A stretch of DNA of 64,000 bases from Staphylococcus carnosus (lineage in GTDB: Bacteria > Bacillota > Bacilli > Staphylococcales > Staphylococcaceae). The translations under genes and the position numbers were made by a program. The notes beneath the pieces were generated by a model. The model was not told the origin of the DNA. It saw only the letters and a list, made by a program, of their open reading frames with translations, and ran no database searches. Where the stretch lies: positions 2,507,384 to 2,571,383 of the forward strand of contig NZ_UHCT01000001.1 of the NCBI RefSeq assembly GCF_900458435.1, written 5' to 3'. Shown here one piece after another: positions 19,906-29,492 of this stretch (position 1 is its first letter; each line of letters opens with the position of its first letter).

Positions 19906-21291
19906 TTGGGTTTCATCATACTTAACATCATTGTATTTTTACTTCTAATTATAGGTTTATTTTTTATGGCGAAAAAACATGTCGCGTTCTCTAAACGCGT
20001 TTTTGCCGCATTAGGTATCGGGATTGTGTCGGGTACCATTTTACACCTTGCTTATGGTTCTGATTCTAAAATCATTACAACAACAACCGACTGGTTCAGC
20101 ATTGTCGGAGATGGTTATGTTGCTTTACTGCAAATGATTGTCATGCCTTTGATTTTCATCAGTATTGTCGCTGCTTTCACTAAAATTCAATTAGGTGAAA
20201 AATTTGCGAAAATCGGTTTCTTTATTTTCGTATTCTTAATCGGCACCGTTGCTGTAGCTGCGATTATAGGTATTATTTCAGCACTAGTATTCGGTCTAGA
20301 TGCTTCATCAATTGATTTAGGAAGTGCAGAACATGCTCGTGGAACAGAAATTTCACAAAAAGCGAAAGAAATGACTGCAAGTACCTTACCTCAGCAAATT
20401 TTAGAACTGTTACCTTCAAATCCATTCTTAGATTTCACAGGTCAACGTACAACTTCTACAATCGCTGTTGTTATCTTTGCAACATTTATCGGATTCGCTT
20501 ATTTACGTGTTGCACGCAAACAACCTGATAACGGTCATATTATTAAACGTGCAATCGAAGCTGTTTATGCTGTTATTATGTCAGTCGTTACATTCGTTTT
20601 ACGCCTAACACCTTATGGTATCTTAGCGATTATGGCGTCTACAATTGCGACAAGTGATTTCGGCGCAATCTGGACTTTAGGGAAATTCGTCCTAGCTTCT
20701 TATGCCGCATTAATTACAATGTTTATCATTCACTTGATTATCGTTGGATTACTCGGTTTGAATCCTTGGCGTTATTTAAGAAAAACAGCAGAAGTACTTA
20801 TTTTTGCTTTCACTTCACGTTCAAGTGCAGGTGCATTGCCATTAAACGTACAAACTCAAAAATCACGTTTAGGTGTACCAGAAGGAATCGCAAACTTATC
20901 CGCTTCATTCGGTCTTTCAATCGGCCAAAATGGTTGTGCTGGTATCTACCCTGCAATGCTTGCAGTCATGGTTGCACCCGTTGCCCATGTTCAAGTTGAC
21001 TTCCAATTTATCATTACATTAGTTGCAGTCGTTGTGATCTGTTCATTTGGTGTAGCAGGTGTTGGCGGCGGTGCCACATTCGCAGCAATTTTAGTACTAT
21101 CAACATTGAACTTGCCAGTCGCACTTGCGGGTGTCTTAATTTCAGTAGAACCGCTCATTGATATGGGACGTACCGCGTTGAATGTAAATGATTCAATGTT
21201 AGCCGGTACAGGTACCGCAAAACTTACAAACAACCTTGACAAAGAAAAATTCAATTCAAACCAATACGGTGATTTAAGCACAGATTACTAA
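19906..21291 (+). CDS. tcyP: L-cystine/dicarboxylate symporter family transporter
   Basis: About 461 residues with roughly nine hydrophobic segments; dicarboxylate/amino acid:cation symporter family. The core motifs (FTSRSSAGALPLNV, SASFGLSIGQNGCAGIYPAM and the C-terminal ISVEPLIDMGRTALNVND) resemble the Na+-cystine carrier TcyP. It would supply cystine, fitting the sulfur genes elsewhere in the window. The start is uncertain: AAAGGAAG at 19887-19894 is followed in frame by ATT (19900) and TTG (19906), with no ATG nearby. I chose TTG because it gives a family-typical length. Confidence 0.85.
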   Translation: MGFIILNIIVFLLLIIGLFFMAKKHVAFSKRVFAALGIGIVSGTILHLAYGSDSKIITTTTDWFSIVGDGYVALLQMIVMPLIFISIVAAFTKIQLGEKFAKIGFFIFVFLIGTVAVAAIIGIISALVFGLDASSIDLGSAEHARGTEISQKAKEMTASTLPQQILELLPSNPFLDFTGQRTTSTIAVVIFATFIGFAYLRVARKQPDNGHIIKRAIEAVYAVIMSVVTFVLRLTPYGILAIMASTIATSDFGAIWTLGKFVLASYAALITMFIIHLIIVGLLGLNPWRYLRKTAEVLIFAFTSRSSAGALPLNVQTQKSRLGVPEGIANLSASFGLSIGQNGCAGIYPAMLAVMVAPVAHVQVDFQFIITLVAVVVICSFGVAGVGGGATFAAILVLSTLNLPVALAGVLISVEPLIDMGRTALNVNDSMLAGTGTAKLTNNLDKEKFNSNQYGDLSTDY

Positions 21292-21303
21292 TATCGATAA
21301 CCT

Positions 21304-21347
21304 AAAGCACTGACATGAGTTTCTATCTCATTGTCAGTGCTTTTTTA
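21304..21347 (+). terminator. tcyP terminator
   Basis: AAGCACTGACATGAG pairs with CTCATTGTCAGTGCTT, then six T. Confidence 0.9.
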
Positions 21348-21349
21348 AT

Positions 21350-21386
21350 AAAAAAAGAGCAAGGTTCTCATAAAGAGAATCCCTGC
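21350..21386 (-). terminator. nfrA terminator
   Basis: Minus strand GCAGGGATTCTC pairs with GAGAACCTTGC, followed by TCTTTTTTT. It abuts the tcyP terminator, so each convergent gene has its own. Confidence 0.85.
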
Positions 21387-21400
21387 CCATTTAATACGGC

Positions 21401-22156
21401 TTATCTTTCAATAAAGCCTGATTTATGCAATTCATCCAACATATCTGCACGTTGTTTTGAACTTAAGAAACCAGCAATTTGTTGAGACCAAGTTTCACTG
21501 CGTTTTCCGCCAGTACGTTTTTTGTAATATTCACTGACTTCATCATCAAATTCTTTCAAGTATGCTAACTCTTCAGCTTTATCTTGATTGTATTCATTTT
21601 CATGGAAGACACTTTCAAATGGTAAACGTGGTTTTGGCGCACCGTTTTCATCATCCGCTGGCACACCCACTGCCATACCGAATAATGGGAAAGTATATTC
21701 AGGTAATTTCAAGAGTTCTTTCACACGTGCTACATCGTTTCTCATTGAACCTAAATAAACAATACCTAAACCTAAGCTTTCAGCAGCTACTGCGACATTT
21801 TGTGCAAGTAAAGCTACATCGATTGTACCAACTAGCAATCCTTCAGCAGATTGGAATGATTTTTCCATATCACCATCAATTTGTTCATTAATTAGTTCAT
21901 GGCGATGATAATCCATTACAAATATAAATAAGTAACCATTTTCTTCTACATAAGCTTGGCCAGAAACTTCACGCAGTGCTTTTTTAATTTCAGGATCTGT
22001 AATACCGATAACTGAATATGTTTGTAAATAACTTGAAGTTGAAGCACTTTGTCCTGCTTGCACAAGTTGTTTTACCGTTTCTTTACTTAAAGGTTCTTGT
22101 TTAAATTTTCTTACTGAATGATGTCGATTCATTAATTGTTCTACTACATCTGACAT
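21401..22156 (-). CDS. nfrA: NADPH-dependent flavin/nitro reductase, NfrA type
   Basis: 251 residues of the nitroreductase fold (HHSVRKFKQEPLS at the N-terminus binds FMN phosphate; GYGIVY-type GLGIVYLGSMRND; GMAVGVPADDENG). The pattern matches staphylococcal NfrA, an FMN enzyme linked to disulfide and nitro-compound reduction during oxidative stress. GAGGGAAC lies before the ATG. Divergent from the hydratase-like gene; next to tcyP and near ahpCF, a recurrent staphylococcal neighbourhood. Confidence 0.9.
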   Translation of the reverse strand: MSDVVEQLMNRHHSVRKFKQEPLSKETVKQLVQAGQSASTSSYLQTYSVIGITDPEIKKALREVSGQAYVEENGYLFIFVMDYHRHELINEQIDGDMEKSFQSAEGLLVGTIDVALLAQNVAVAAESLGLGIVYLGSMRNDVARVKELLKLPEYTFPLFGMAVGVPADDENGAPKPRLPFESVFHENEYNQDKAEELAYLKEFDDEVSEYYKKRTGGKRSETWSQQIAGFLSSKQRADMLDELHKSGFIER

Positions 22157-22315
22157 AATCCTGTTCCCTCCAATTATTAGCTTTAAATAAGTAAAGTTAT
22201 AATACTGTTTCCTATTCTACAACCTCTTTAATCAAATATGAAAATAAACGCTTTGAAAGTTTGTCCAATTAAAGTTATCCTAATAATATAAATATTCGGA
22301 AAAAGGAGTGTTTTT

Positions 22316-23095
22316 ATGACGCAATACAAAAAAGAAATTATCAATACATTGTTTAAAGCACAACAAAACCATGAACCCGTAGAATTTATTTCCAAAACTT
22401 ATGAAGTTGAAGAACCTGTCGCCTACCATATCCAAGACGAACTCATTTCAGAATTAAAAAAAGCAAACAATAGTGAAGTAGCTGGTTATAAAGTAAGCAT
22501 GACGAGTGACGAAACTCAAGCCTATGCAGATACAGATGAACCAGCATACGGCACTATTTTATCTGATAAAGTTGTGGAATCAGGTGATACTGTTTCATTC
22601 TCTCAACTCTTCGCTCCATTAATCGAACCAGAATTGGTTTTCATTTTGACAGAAGATTTAACAGTAGATGCTTCAGATGAAGAAATCTTGAAAAGTATAA
22701 AAGTCGCACCAGGTATCGAAATACCAGATGCACGTTATATCGACTGGTTCCCTAACTTTACTTTAGGTGACTTAATTTCAGATAACACTGCTTCTGGATT
22801 AGTAGCAGTTGGTGAAGCAGCGGATCCTGTATCTTACAAGGACTTTGAAAAAATTACTTTGAAGCTTTCTCATAATGACGAAGAGATTGCGACAGGTGTT
22901 TCTTCAGATGTCTTAGATAACCCTATCGAATCTTTAAAATGGTTAATCCGTAAACTAGATACACAAGGTAAACAACTTCACAAAGGAGAAATTGTATCAT
23001 CTGGAACATTCGTACCCCCTGTTCCAGCAAAAGAAGGTACTTACAAAGCAGAGTATAGCTATCCAGGTGCTATCCAAGTCACATTTAAACCTTAA
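22316..23095 (+). CDS. 2-keto-4-pentenoate hydratase/FAH-family protein
   Basis: 259 residues of the fumarylacetoacetate hydrolase/MhpD fold: VAGYKVSMTS, then metal ligands in the PLIEPELVFIL stretch and in PGIEIPDARY, then SDNTASGLVAVG. Family members hydrate or decarboxylate 2-oxo acids with Mg2+. No meta-cleavage pathway is present here apart from the CatE-like gene 11 kb away, so the substrate is unknown. AAAAAGGAG precedes the ATG. Single gene. Confidence 0.85.
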   Translation: MTQYKKEIINTLFKAQQNHEPVEFISKTYEVEEPVAYHIQDELISELKKANNSEVAGYKVSMTSDETQAYADTDEPAYGTILSDKVVESGDTVSFSQLFAPLIEPELVFILTEDLTVDASDEEILKSIKVAPGIEIPDARYIDWFPNFTLGDLISDNTASGLVAVGEAADPVSYKDFEKITLKLSHNDEEIATGVSSDVLDNPIESLKWLIRKLDTQGKQLHKGEIVSSGTFVPPVPAKEGTYKAEYSYPGAIQVTFKP

Positions 23096-23362
23096 AACAA
23101 TCAGATAGATAAAATCGATATACTAAAGCATGCCTATTTGCACATACCTATATGTGTAATGGGTATAATGATAATGGAATAGGATTGCGATTAATAATCA
23201 CTATTCTTTATTGAGAAAATCAAAAGCTAATTGATATTACGTGAAATTTGTAAAACGCATTCGAATCTATTTCTGTCAATTATACGTGAGCAGTCCTAAA
23301 ACCTTTGAAAATCAAGAGATTTGACCTGAAAAACAAGGTTCAGCTAAATTGAGTTTCTTATA
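23096..23362. other. 267-base gene-free stretch before ahpC
   Basis: No coding frame. TATAAT stands at about 23162 after GGG, with CACATA-CCTA-TATGTG (23140-23155) just upstream, looking like an extra promoter with an operator-like palindrome; no -35 at good spacing. GAATAG...CTATTC (about 23178-23206) could form a hairpin. Its purpose is not clear. Confidence 0.4.
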
Positions 23363-23391
23363 TTGACTATTTATAACGTAAATGTGATAAT
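23363..23391 (+). promoter_or_regulatory. ahpC promoter
   Basis: TTGACT (23363), 17-base spacer, GATAAT (23386-23391). Transcription would start near 23398, next to the PerR-like box. Confidence 0.75.
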
Positions 23392-23405
23392 AGGTTTCGA
23401 AGAGA

Positions 23406-23420
23406 TTAGAATTATTATAA
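23406..23420. promoter_or_regulatory. PerR box at ahpC
   Basis: TTAGAATTATTATAA differs from the PerR consensus TTATAATNATTATAA at one fixed position. Placed just after the -10, it is suited to peroxide-sensitive repression of ahpCF, the known PerR target in Firmicutes. Confidence 0.85.
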
Positions 23421-23500
23421 TTAAATAATTAGGATAATGTAGATGTTCTAATTAATTTCTAATCTAAAATAACTACTTATATTCTAGGAGGATGTATTTT

Positions 23501-24070
23501 ATGTCATTGATTAACAAAGAAATTTTACCATTCACAGCAGACGCATATAACCCTAAAGAAGATGAATTTATCGAAGTTTCAGACGAAACATTACGTGGTG
23601 CTTGGAACGTAATCGTATTCTATCCAGCTGACTTCTCATTCGTTTGTCCAACTGAATTAGAAGACGTTCAAAACCAATATGATGAATTACAAAAATTAGG
23701 CGTGAATGTTTACTCAGTATCTACTGATACTCATTTCGTACACAAAGCTTGGCATGACCATTCAGATGCAATCAGCAAATTGCAATATACAATGATTGGT
23801 GATCCTTCTCAAACAATCACTCGTAACTTTGACGTATTAGATGAAGAAAAAGGCTTAGCTCAACGTGGTACTTTCATCGTTGACCCAGACGGCGTAGTAC
23901 AAGCTGCTGAAATCAACGCTGACGGAATCGGCCGTGACGCAAGCACATTAGTGCACAAAATCAAAGCTGCACAATATGTACGTCAACACCCAGGCGAAGT
24001 TTGCCCTGCTAAATGGGAAGAAGGCGGAGAAACTTTAGAACCAGGTCTTGACTTAGTAGGTAAAATTTAA
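23501..24070 (+). CDS. ahpC: Alkyl hydroperoxide reductase subunit C
   Basis: 189 residues. 2-Cys peroxiredoxin that reduces H2O2, organic peroxides and peroxynitrite. The peroxidatic cysteine is C49 (FVCPTE) and the resolving cysteine C168 (GEVCPAKW). The start at 23501 is preferred because AGGAGG ends 10 bases upstream; an ATG at 23492 abuts it. ahpF follows after 16 bases. Confidence 0.98.
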   Translation: MSLINKEILPFTADAYNPKEDEFIEVSDETLRGAWNVIVFYPADFSFVCPTELEDVQNQYDELQKLGVNVYSVSTDTHFVHKAWHDHSDAISKLQYTMIGDPSQTITRNFDVLDEEKGLAQRGTFIVDPDGVVQAAEINADGIGRDASTLVHKIKAAQYVRQHPGEVCPAKWEEGGETLEPGLDLVGKI

Positions 24071-24086
24071 GGAGGCATTCATTTAA

Positions 24087-25610
24087 ATGCTGAAAAAAGA
24101 GTTAAAATCACAATTATCCCAACTTCTTAAATTAATGGAAGGCGACGTGGTTTTAACAGCGAGCTATGATGACAGCGAAAAATCTAAAGAGTTGAAAGAC
24201 CTGTTAGATGAAATTGCTGATATGTCATCTCATATCACTGTTAAAGAGGATACACTTGAACGTACTCCAAGTTTTAGTGTAGACCGCCCTGATGAGCGCA
24301 CTGGTGTAGTTTTTGCCGGTGTGCCGTTAGGTCATGAATTCAACTCACTTGTTCTAGCTTTATTACAAGTTAGCGGACGCCCTCCTAAAGAAGAGCAAAG
24401 TGTTATCGATCAAATCAAAGCTTTAGATAAACCACTTCATTTCGAAACATTTATCAGCTTAAGCTGTCATAAATGTCCTGATGTGGTTCAAGCTTTAAAT
24501 TTAATGAGTGTACTGAACCCGAATATTTCACACACAATGATTGATGGCGCAGTATTCAAAGAAGAATCTAAAGATATCATGGCAGTACCGGCTGTTTTCT
24601 TAAATGGTGAAGAATTCGGCAATGGACGCATGAGCATTTCTGACATCCTTAATATGTTAGGAAGCAAAGCTGATCCAGCTGAATATGATAATAAAGAACC
24701 TTTTGATGTATTAGTCATCGGAGGCGGCCCTGCTAGTGGTACAGCAGCAATTTACACTGCACGTAAAGGTTTACGTACAGGTATTGTTGCAGATCGTATC
24801 GGCGGTCAAGTGAACGAAACTGCAGATATCGAAAACTTTATTACTGTTAAAGAAACAACAGGACCGGAATTCTCATCTGCTTTAGAACAACACATTAATG
24901 AATATGATATTGATGTGATGGATGGAATGCGTGCGACTAACATCGAAAAAACAGAAGACGGCATCGTTGTTACATTAGATAACGATGCAAAACTGAAAAG
25001 TAAAACAGTGATTATTTCAACTGGTGCACGTTTTAAAAACCTTGATATTCCTGGGGAAGATGAACTGCGAAACAAAGGTGTCGCATATTGTCCTCACTGT
25101 GACGGACCTTTATTTGAAGGTAAAGATGTTGCAGTAGTCGGAGGCGGCAACTCTGGTGCTGAAGCAGCAATCGACTTAGCAGGTATTGTAAAACACGTGA
25201 CACTTGTAGAATATAAAGACTTTTTACGCGCTGATGAAATTTTACAAGAACGTTTGCAAGAATTACCAAACGTAACAATCTTGAAAAATGCACAGTCTTC
25301 AGAAATTGTTGGCGATGATCACGTAACCGGCCTTAAATACACAGATAATAAAACTGGCGAAAAACATCAAATCGATGTAGAAGGTGTATTCGTACAAATC
25401 GGTTTATTACCGAATACAGAATGGTTAGAAGGTGCCATTGATACGAATGACGGCGGCGAGATTATTGTAGACCGCAAACAATCAACAAGTATGCCAGGTG
25501 TATTCGCTGCAGGCGATGTTACAGACGATCGCTTCAAACAAATTATTATTGCAATGGGTTCAGGTGCAGATGCTGCATTGAATGCATTCGATTATATTAT
25601 CCGTAACTAA
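24087..25610 (+). CDS. ahpF: Alkyl hydroperoxide reductase subunit F
   Basis: 507 residues. NADH-dependent flavoprotein that re-reduces AhpC. N-terminal double thioredoxin-fold domain with the SCHKC redox pair, FAD motif [13 protein letters not shown] near residue 213, thioredoxin-reductase-like CPHCDG, and an NADH motif [12 protein letters not shown]. Co-transcribed with ahpC; ended by a strong terminator. Confidence 0.98.
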   Translation: MLKKELKSQLSQLLKLMEGDVVLTASYDDSEKSKELKDLLDEIADMSSHITVKEDTLERTPSFSVDRPDERTGVVFAGVPLGHEFNSLVLALLQVSGRPPKEEQSVIDQIKALDKPLHFETFISLSCHKCPDVVQALNLMSVLNPNISHTMIDGAVFKEESKDIMAVPAVFLNGEEFGNGRMSISDILNMLGSKADPAEYDNKEPFDVLVIGGGPASGTAAIYTARKGLRTGIVADRIGGQVNETADIENFITVKETTGPEFSSALEQHINEYDIDVMDGMRATNIEKTEDGIVVTLDNDAKLKSKTVIISTGARFKNLDIPGEDELRNKGVAYCPHCDGPLFEGKDVAVVGGGNSGAEAAIDLAGIVKHVTLVEYKDFLRADEILQERLQELPNVTILKNAQSSEIVGDDHVTGLKYTDNKTGEKHQIDVEGVFVQIGLLPNTEWLEGAIDTNDGGEIIVDRKQSTSMPGVFAAGDVTDDRFKQIIIAMGSGADAALNAFDYIIRN

Positions 25611-25647
25611 TCTCTCCCTATCATTTTGATTACTACGGAAAAGATGA

Positions 25648-25685
25648 AACGGGATCCTAAACAATTAGGATTCCGTTCTTTTTTT
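25648..25685 (+). terminator. ahpCF terminator
   Basis: AACGGGATCCTAA pairs with TTAGGATTCCGTT, then a T run. Confidence 0.9.
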
Positions 25686-25752
25686 GCATTTTAAATGTGT
25701 TAAAATAGTTATATTATATTATCTTATAGCAAAAGGAGCTTGAAACTTTGTC

Positions 25753-26079
25753 ATGCTTTTACTACTTGTTTCCATTGTTCATATCACTCAAGTTTCCAAA
25801 TCCTCTGCAAATACGCGTAATCTTTTTATTGGATTTCGCAGCCATCGCACCTATCAAAATATCAGCTGGAATGACATTCAACACTACTACCAATCACTTG
25901 AATTAAAATACTTCAAGCGTCTTTTATATATCAGCATTTTGTTCGCATTGATAGACATCATTACGTTGCTGAAGTACCATACTGCTTGGTTAATCCTTGC
26001 AGAATTATGTATTTACTTCATTACACTTATTTTGTTATCCAAAAAAGTAGAACATTATATCGCACAAAAAGGAAAGTAG
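25753..26079 (+). CDS. Small membrane protein, unknown
   Basis: 108 residues. A hydrophobic N-terminus (MLLLLVSIVHIT), a polar middle with RSHRTYQ, and two membrane helices (about residues 56-72 and 76-95) followed by a basic tail. AAAGGAG lies 14 bases upstream, rather far. The family is not recognised. It sits between ahpF and a PAP2 phosphatase gene in the same orientation. Confidence 0.6.
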   Translation: MLLLLVSIVHITQVSKSSANTRNLFIGFRSHRTYQNISWNDIQHYYQSLELKYFKRLLYISILFALIDIITLLKYHTAWLILAELCIYFITLILLSKKVEHYIAQKGK

Positions 26080-26184
26080 TTGTAATCCTATCGAAAGAGG
26101 GAGAGTTCGTTCCAAAGTAGGATGGCAGCAGGTATTTAATCCGCTATAATTTAAGTTATTAAATTAGAAAGTCAGGTTTTTAAT

Positions 26185-26814
26185 ATGTCAGCAATCCACA
26201 GAAAATATATTGCCTCTACTTTAATTATCTTAATAGCTTTAATGGTGCTCGTGAAATCGAACCTGATTCTTTTCATAGATGAGCCGGTATATCGCTTAGT
26301 GAGATTGCTTCGCAATATCCCATTTGCCAATACCTTCTTGTCCTATTACTCAGATATTTTTTCACCTTGGCATATGGTTGGTGTAATGGTTGTTATTTTA
26401 ACGATTCTCTTATTCAAAAATCGTCGTCTCGCTTATATTACATCTATTTGGGCAACTTCCACATTATTGCTCGGCATTGGTCTGAAATATTTTATCCACC
26501 GTCCAAGACCAGTAGATTATATTTCAGGTTATAGTTTCCCTAGCTTGCATACATTGACAATAGCTGTAGCCGGCGTTGTCTTTTTAATGCTGTTCCGACG
26601 ATTTTATTGGCATATTCTTGTTTATTTAATGGTTTTCATCATGATGATTTCACGCATCTATTTACATGCACATTATTTTTCAGATACTATCGCCAGTATT
26701 GTATTTGAAGTACTTTGTTTACAAGTAGCACACCATTATTTAGCGAAATATCAATTAGATATACCATTCACAACTTACTTAAGCCATCCACGGCAGAAGC
26801 GACTGGATATTTAA
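26185..26814 (+). CDS. PAP2-family membrane phosphatase
   Basis: 209 residues, about six membrane helices. The three PAP2 signatures occur in order: KYFIHRPRP, SFPSLHT and SRIYLHAHYFSD, with the catalytic histidines of motifs 2 and 3. Motif 2 has PSLH where PSGH is usual. Such proteins dephosphorylate phosphatidate, undecaprenyl pyrophosphate or similar lipids on the outer face of the membrane; the substrate here is not determined. The ribosome site is weak (AAGTCAGG). Confidence 0.85.
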   Translation: MSAIHRKYIASTLIILIALMVLVKSNLILFIDEPVYRLVRLLRNIPFANTFLSYYSDIFSPWHMVGVMVVILTILLFKNRRLAYITSIWATSTLLLGIGLKYFIHRPRPVDYISGYSFPSLHTLTIAVAGVVFLMLFRRFYWHILVYLMVFIMMISRIYLHAHYFSDTIASIVFEVLCLQVAHHYLAKYQLDIPFTTYLSHPRQKRLDI

Positions 26815-26887
26815 CACCTTATTAAAATATAAGCTATAATATAATGGTAGATTAGAGAGAGTAGATATTTAAAGGAGTTTCAGTCTC

Positions 26888-27511
26888 ATGAAATTAAAGC
26901 AGTTTATCAGTGTTGCCTTGGTTTTAGTCCTAACTGTAGTACTAAGCGCTTGCGGACAAAATCAAGACGAGCAACAAAGTCACAATGGAAAATATGCACC
27001 TAAAAATGCCACACCCCTTTCAAAAATACAAATTTTTAAATCAGATGAGAAAAATAAAAAACTCACTGAAAAAGAAATGGATGCGCATTTAAAAGCATAT
27101 TTGAAAGCCAACAATGATATTATTGATAATAAATACGTATTACAACATCGTTTAGATGATCAATATGACGGCAATCAAAAAGTTTCTAAAAAACTAGATT
27201 CTGATTTGCGAGATCTCGCAAATATTGCAACAAAGAATCAAATGAATTTCGACAGCTTTATCAAAGATAACGAAGTACCTGCAAAAGAAAAAGAAGATAT
27301 CACACGTATCAGCAAATATTTTAAAGCCGTTAACCACAAAGCAGCACAAGCAGATCAACAACTCGAAGCTTTAAGTTACAGTCCTAACAATACAGTGAAT
27401 GTTGTAGATGTTCCAACTAACTATGCCGGTGACGTTAATCACAAACAACAAAAGAAAATTAAAGCTTTCTTAAAAACACATCACTTAGATACTAAACCAA
27501 TTGATAAATAA
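26888..27511 (+). CDS. Predicted lipoprotein
   Basis: 207 residues. Signal peptide of type II with lipobox LSAC (C22), so lipid-anchored on the outer face of the membrane. The mature part is helical and hydrophilic, ending with a section containing YSPNNTVNVVDVPTNY. It may belong to the staphylococcal NDxxF-motif lipoproteins, but I could not confirm this. AAAGGAG precedes the ATG. Downstream is a bidirectional terminator. Confidence 0.75.
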   Translation: MKLKQFISVALVLVLTVVLSACGQNQDEQQSHNGKYAPKNATPLSKIQIFKSDEKNKKLTEKEMDAHLKAYLKANNDIIDNKYVLQHRLDDQYDGNQKVSKKLDSDLRDLANIATKNQMNFDSFIKDNEVPAKEKEDITRISKYFKAVNHKAAQADQQLEALSYSPNNTVNVVDVPTNYAGDVNHKQQKKIKAFLKTHHLDTKPIDK

Positions 27512-27517
27512 TAAAAT

Positions 27518-27556
27518 AAGACCCGCTTCACACCAAAATTCAGTGAAGTGGGTCTT
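27518..27556. terminator. Bidirectional terminator
   Basis: AAGACCCGCTTCAC pairs with GTGAAGTGGGTCTT between the convergent lipoprotein and AhpD-like genes. Confidence 0.88.
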
Positions 27557-27563
27557 TCGTTAT

Positions 27564-28004
27564 TTATACATTATGTTGATTGCCCATTGAAATAGAAAGG
27601 CGATTCCACATATTAATTTGATTGATAGTTAAAACTAAACCTGTATATTCTTCTTCAGAAAATTCTTCTCTTACACTTTCATATAATGCATCTGGCACAC
27701 CAGCAGAAGCAATTAATGTAATGGCCTCTGTCAGTTCTAAAGCAAGCTTATCTTTTTTCGAATAGATATTTGTATCTTCCCATGCGTTTAAAAGGAAAAT
27801 TTCTTCTTCACTAACACCCAGTTTTCTCGCATCACTTGTGTGCATCGCGAGACAATAAGCACAACCATTAATTTGTGAAGCACGAATTTTGATTAATTCA
27901 CGTAAACGTCTATCTACATTTGCTTTCTTCAATTGTTTTTCCATTTGATACATTAATTCAATTTCTTCAGGTGCTACCTCATTATAAGCAATACGGTTAT
28001 CCAT
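27564..28004 (-). CDS. Carboxymuconolactone decarboxylase/AhpD-like protein
   Basis: 146 residues. The alkylhydroperoxidase-D core motif CAYCLAMH follows IRASQINGC near residue 50, with the CxxC and a downstream histidine seen in redox-active members. It could act in peroxide reduction, in keeping with ahpCF 2 kb away, but many such proteins have unknown substrates. TTGGAGG precedes the ATG. Confidence 0.85.
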   Translation of the reverse strand: MDNRIAYNEVAPEEIELMYQMEKQLKKANVDRRLRELIKIRASQINGCAYCLAMHTSDARKLGVSEEEIFLLNAWEDTNIYSKKDKLALELTEAITLIASAGVPDALYESVREEFSEEEYTGLVLTINQINMWNRLSISMGNQHNV

Positions 28005-28278
28005 TCAGAATACCTCCAATTTATGTTTTCCAGTTATTATTTACCCGCTGTATTTACTTTAAATACAAAACAAACTTTAAAACTTCTCGCATCCACTAAA
28101 GTTCGTGTTTTAAAAGAGGGGTTTTATCCACTTTTAAAGTTCGTAATTTATATTATTATGTCATCTAAAAATTTAAACATTAAATACTTTGCATATCGAA
28201 AAAGTGATTTGTTTGAATTATTAAATTCTGACTAATACTATTATAGATAAGTAAAAAAAGTATAAGGGGTTGTTGATA

Positions 28279-29445
28279 ATGGGAAAATTAAGTTCTGAAG
28301 AAAAAGTTGAAATATTAGCAGACTTAGTAGGTATTGAATCTGTAAATGATAACGAATTGGATGTAGCAAACTACTTACATGACTTATTCCAAAAACATCA
28401 TATAGATTCTAAAATCATAAAACTTACTGATACACGCGCTAATTTGGTAGCTGAAATAGGAAGTGGCAGTCCAGTTCTAGCCGTTTCAGGGCATATGGAC
28501 GTTGTATCTCCTGGAGATTCTTCAAAATGGCAGACTCCGCCTTTCAAATTAACTGAAGATAGCGAAGGGCATTTACATGGGCGCGGTGCTTCAGATATGA
28601 AATCAGGTCTTGCTGCGTTTGTAATCAGTATGATCGAACTCCATGAACAAGGATTGCCTAAACACGGTACAGTTCGTTTATTAGCAACAGCTGGTGAAGA
28701 AATTGAAGGACACGGCGCAAAAGCTTTTTATAAAGACGGCTATATGAATGATGTAGATGCGCTTGTTATCGCAGAACCTTCTAAAGATAAAATTATATAT
28801 GCACACAAAGGTTCCATGGATATTCGTGTCACTTCAAATGGTAAATCTGTTCATAGCTCTATGCCGAGTCTAGGCTATAATGCAATTAATCCTCTCGTTG
28901 ATTTTGTTAATCGTATTAATCAAGCTTATAATTCAATCACAGAAAGCAACGATTTATTAGGAGATTCAGTTGTCAGCGCAACAATCATCAATGGCGGTTC
29001 TCAAGTCAATTCAATTCCGGATTATGCAGAAGCTGAATTCAATGTGAGAACGATTCCTGAAGCAGACAACGATAGTTATCAAAAACTTTTTGAACAAATT
29101 GCTAAAAATGTAAAAGTGGATGCACCAGACAGCTATTTAAATATCGACACTTATATGTCTCGCCCTCCTGTCTTCACTAAAGGTGATAACCGCTTAGTTG
29201 ATATTGCCCAATCATTAAGTAAAAAATACTTAGGCAAAGAAGTTCCGAAAAAAGCTTCACCTGGAGTAACCGATGCTTCTGACTTAGTAGTAGATAAAGG
29301 AGAAGATTTCCCGTTCATCATGTTCGGACCTGGCGAAACAAGCCAAGCACATGTCATTGATGAATATGTAGATAAAAAAGATTATTTAAACTTTATAGAT
29401 TTATTTGAAGACTTATTAGTAGAATACCTAGATGAAAATGAATAA
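28279..29445 (+). CDS. M20 peptidase, succinyl-diaminopimelate desuccinylase-like
   Basis: 388 residues. ArgE/DapE-type zinc amidohydrolase: GHMDVVSPGD and GRGASDMKSG carry two metal ligands, with GEEIEGHG and AEPS following, then a small dimerisation domain and a distal histidine near TSQAHVIDEY. The start at 28279 has AAGGGG 9 bases upstream. DapE activity is plausible but staphylococcal lysine synthesis normally uses the acetylase route, so a general peptidase role is equally possible. Confidence 0.85.
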   Translation: MGKLSSEEKVEILADLVGIESVNDNELDVANYLHDLFQKHHIDSKIIKLTDTRANLVAEIGSGSPVLAVSGHMDVVSPGDSSKWQTPPFKLTEDSEGHLHGRGASDMKSGLAAFVISMIELHEQGLPKHGTVRLLATAGEEIEGHGAKAFYKDGYMNDVDALVIAEPSKDKIIYAHKGSMDIRVTSNGKSVHSSMPSLGYNAINPLVDFVNRINQAYNSITESNDLLGDSVVSATIINGGSQVNSIPDYAEAEFNVRTIPEADNDSYQKLFEQIAKNVKVDAPDSYLNIDTYMSRPPVFTKGDNRLVDIAQSLSKKYLGKEVPKKASPGVTDASDLVVDKGEDFPFIMFGPGETSQAHVIDEYVDKKDYLNFIDLFEDLLVEYLDENE

Positions 29446-29452
29446 CATTACA

Positions 29453-29489
29453 AAAGGCAGGCTTACCTTTAGCTGGTAAACCTGCCTTT
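29453..29489. terminator. Bidirectional terminator
   Basis: AAAGGCAGGCTTACC pairs with GGTAAACCTGCCTTT between convergent genes. Confidence 0.88.
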
Positions 29490-29492
29490 CCT

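Noticed and set aside
25185..25205. CACGTG-containing sites as possible parS (for ParB in this window)
   Set aside because: Matches to TGTTTCACGTGAAACA here and near 11048 and 38393 fail outside the core; no parS called.
28023..28235. 70-codon plus-strand frame in the gap before the dapE-like gene
   Set aside because: No ribosome site, AT-rich composition, odd peptide without recognisable features; it overlaps the AhpD-like upstream region. Probably chance.
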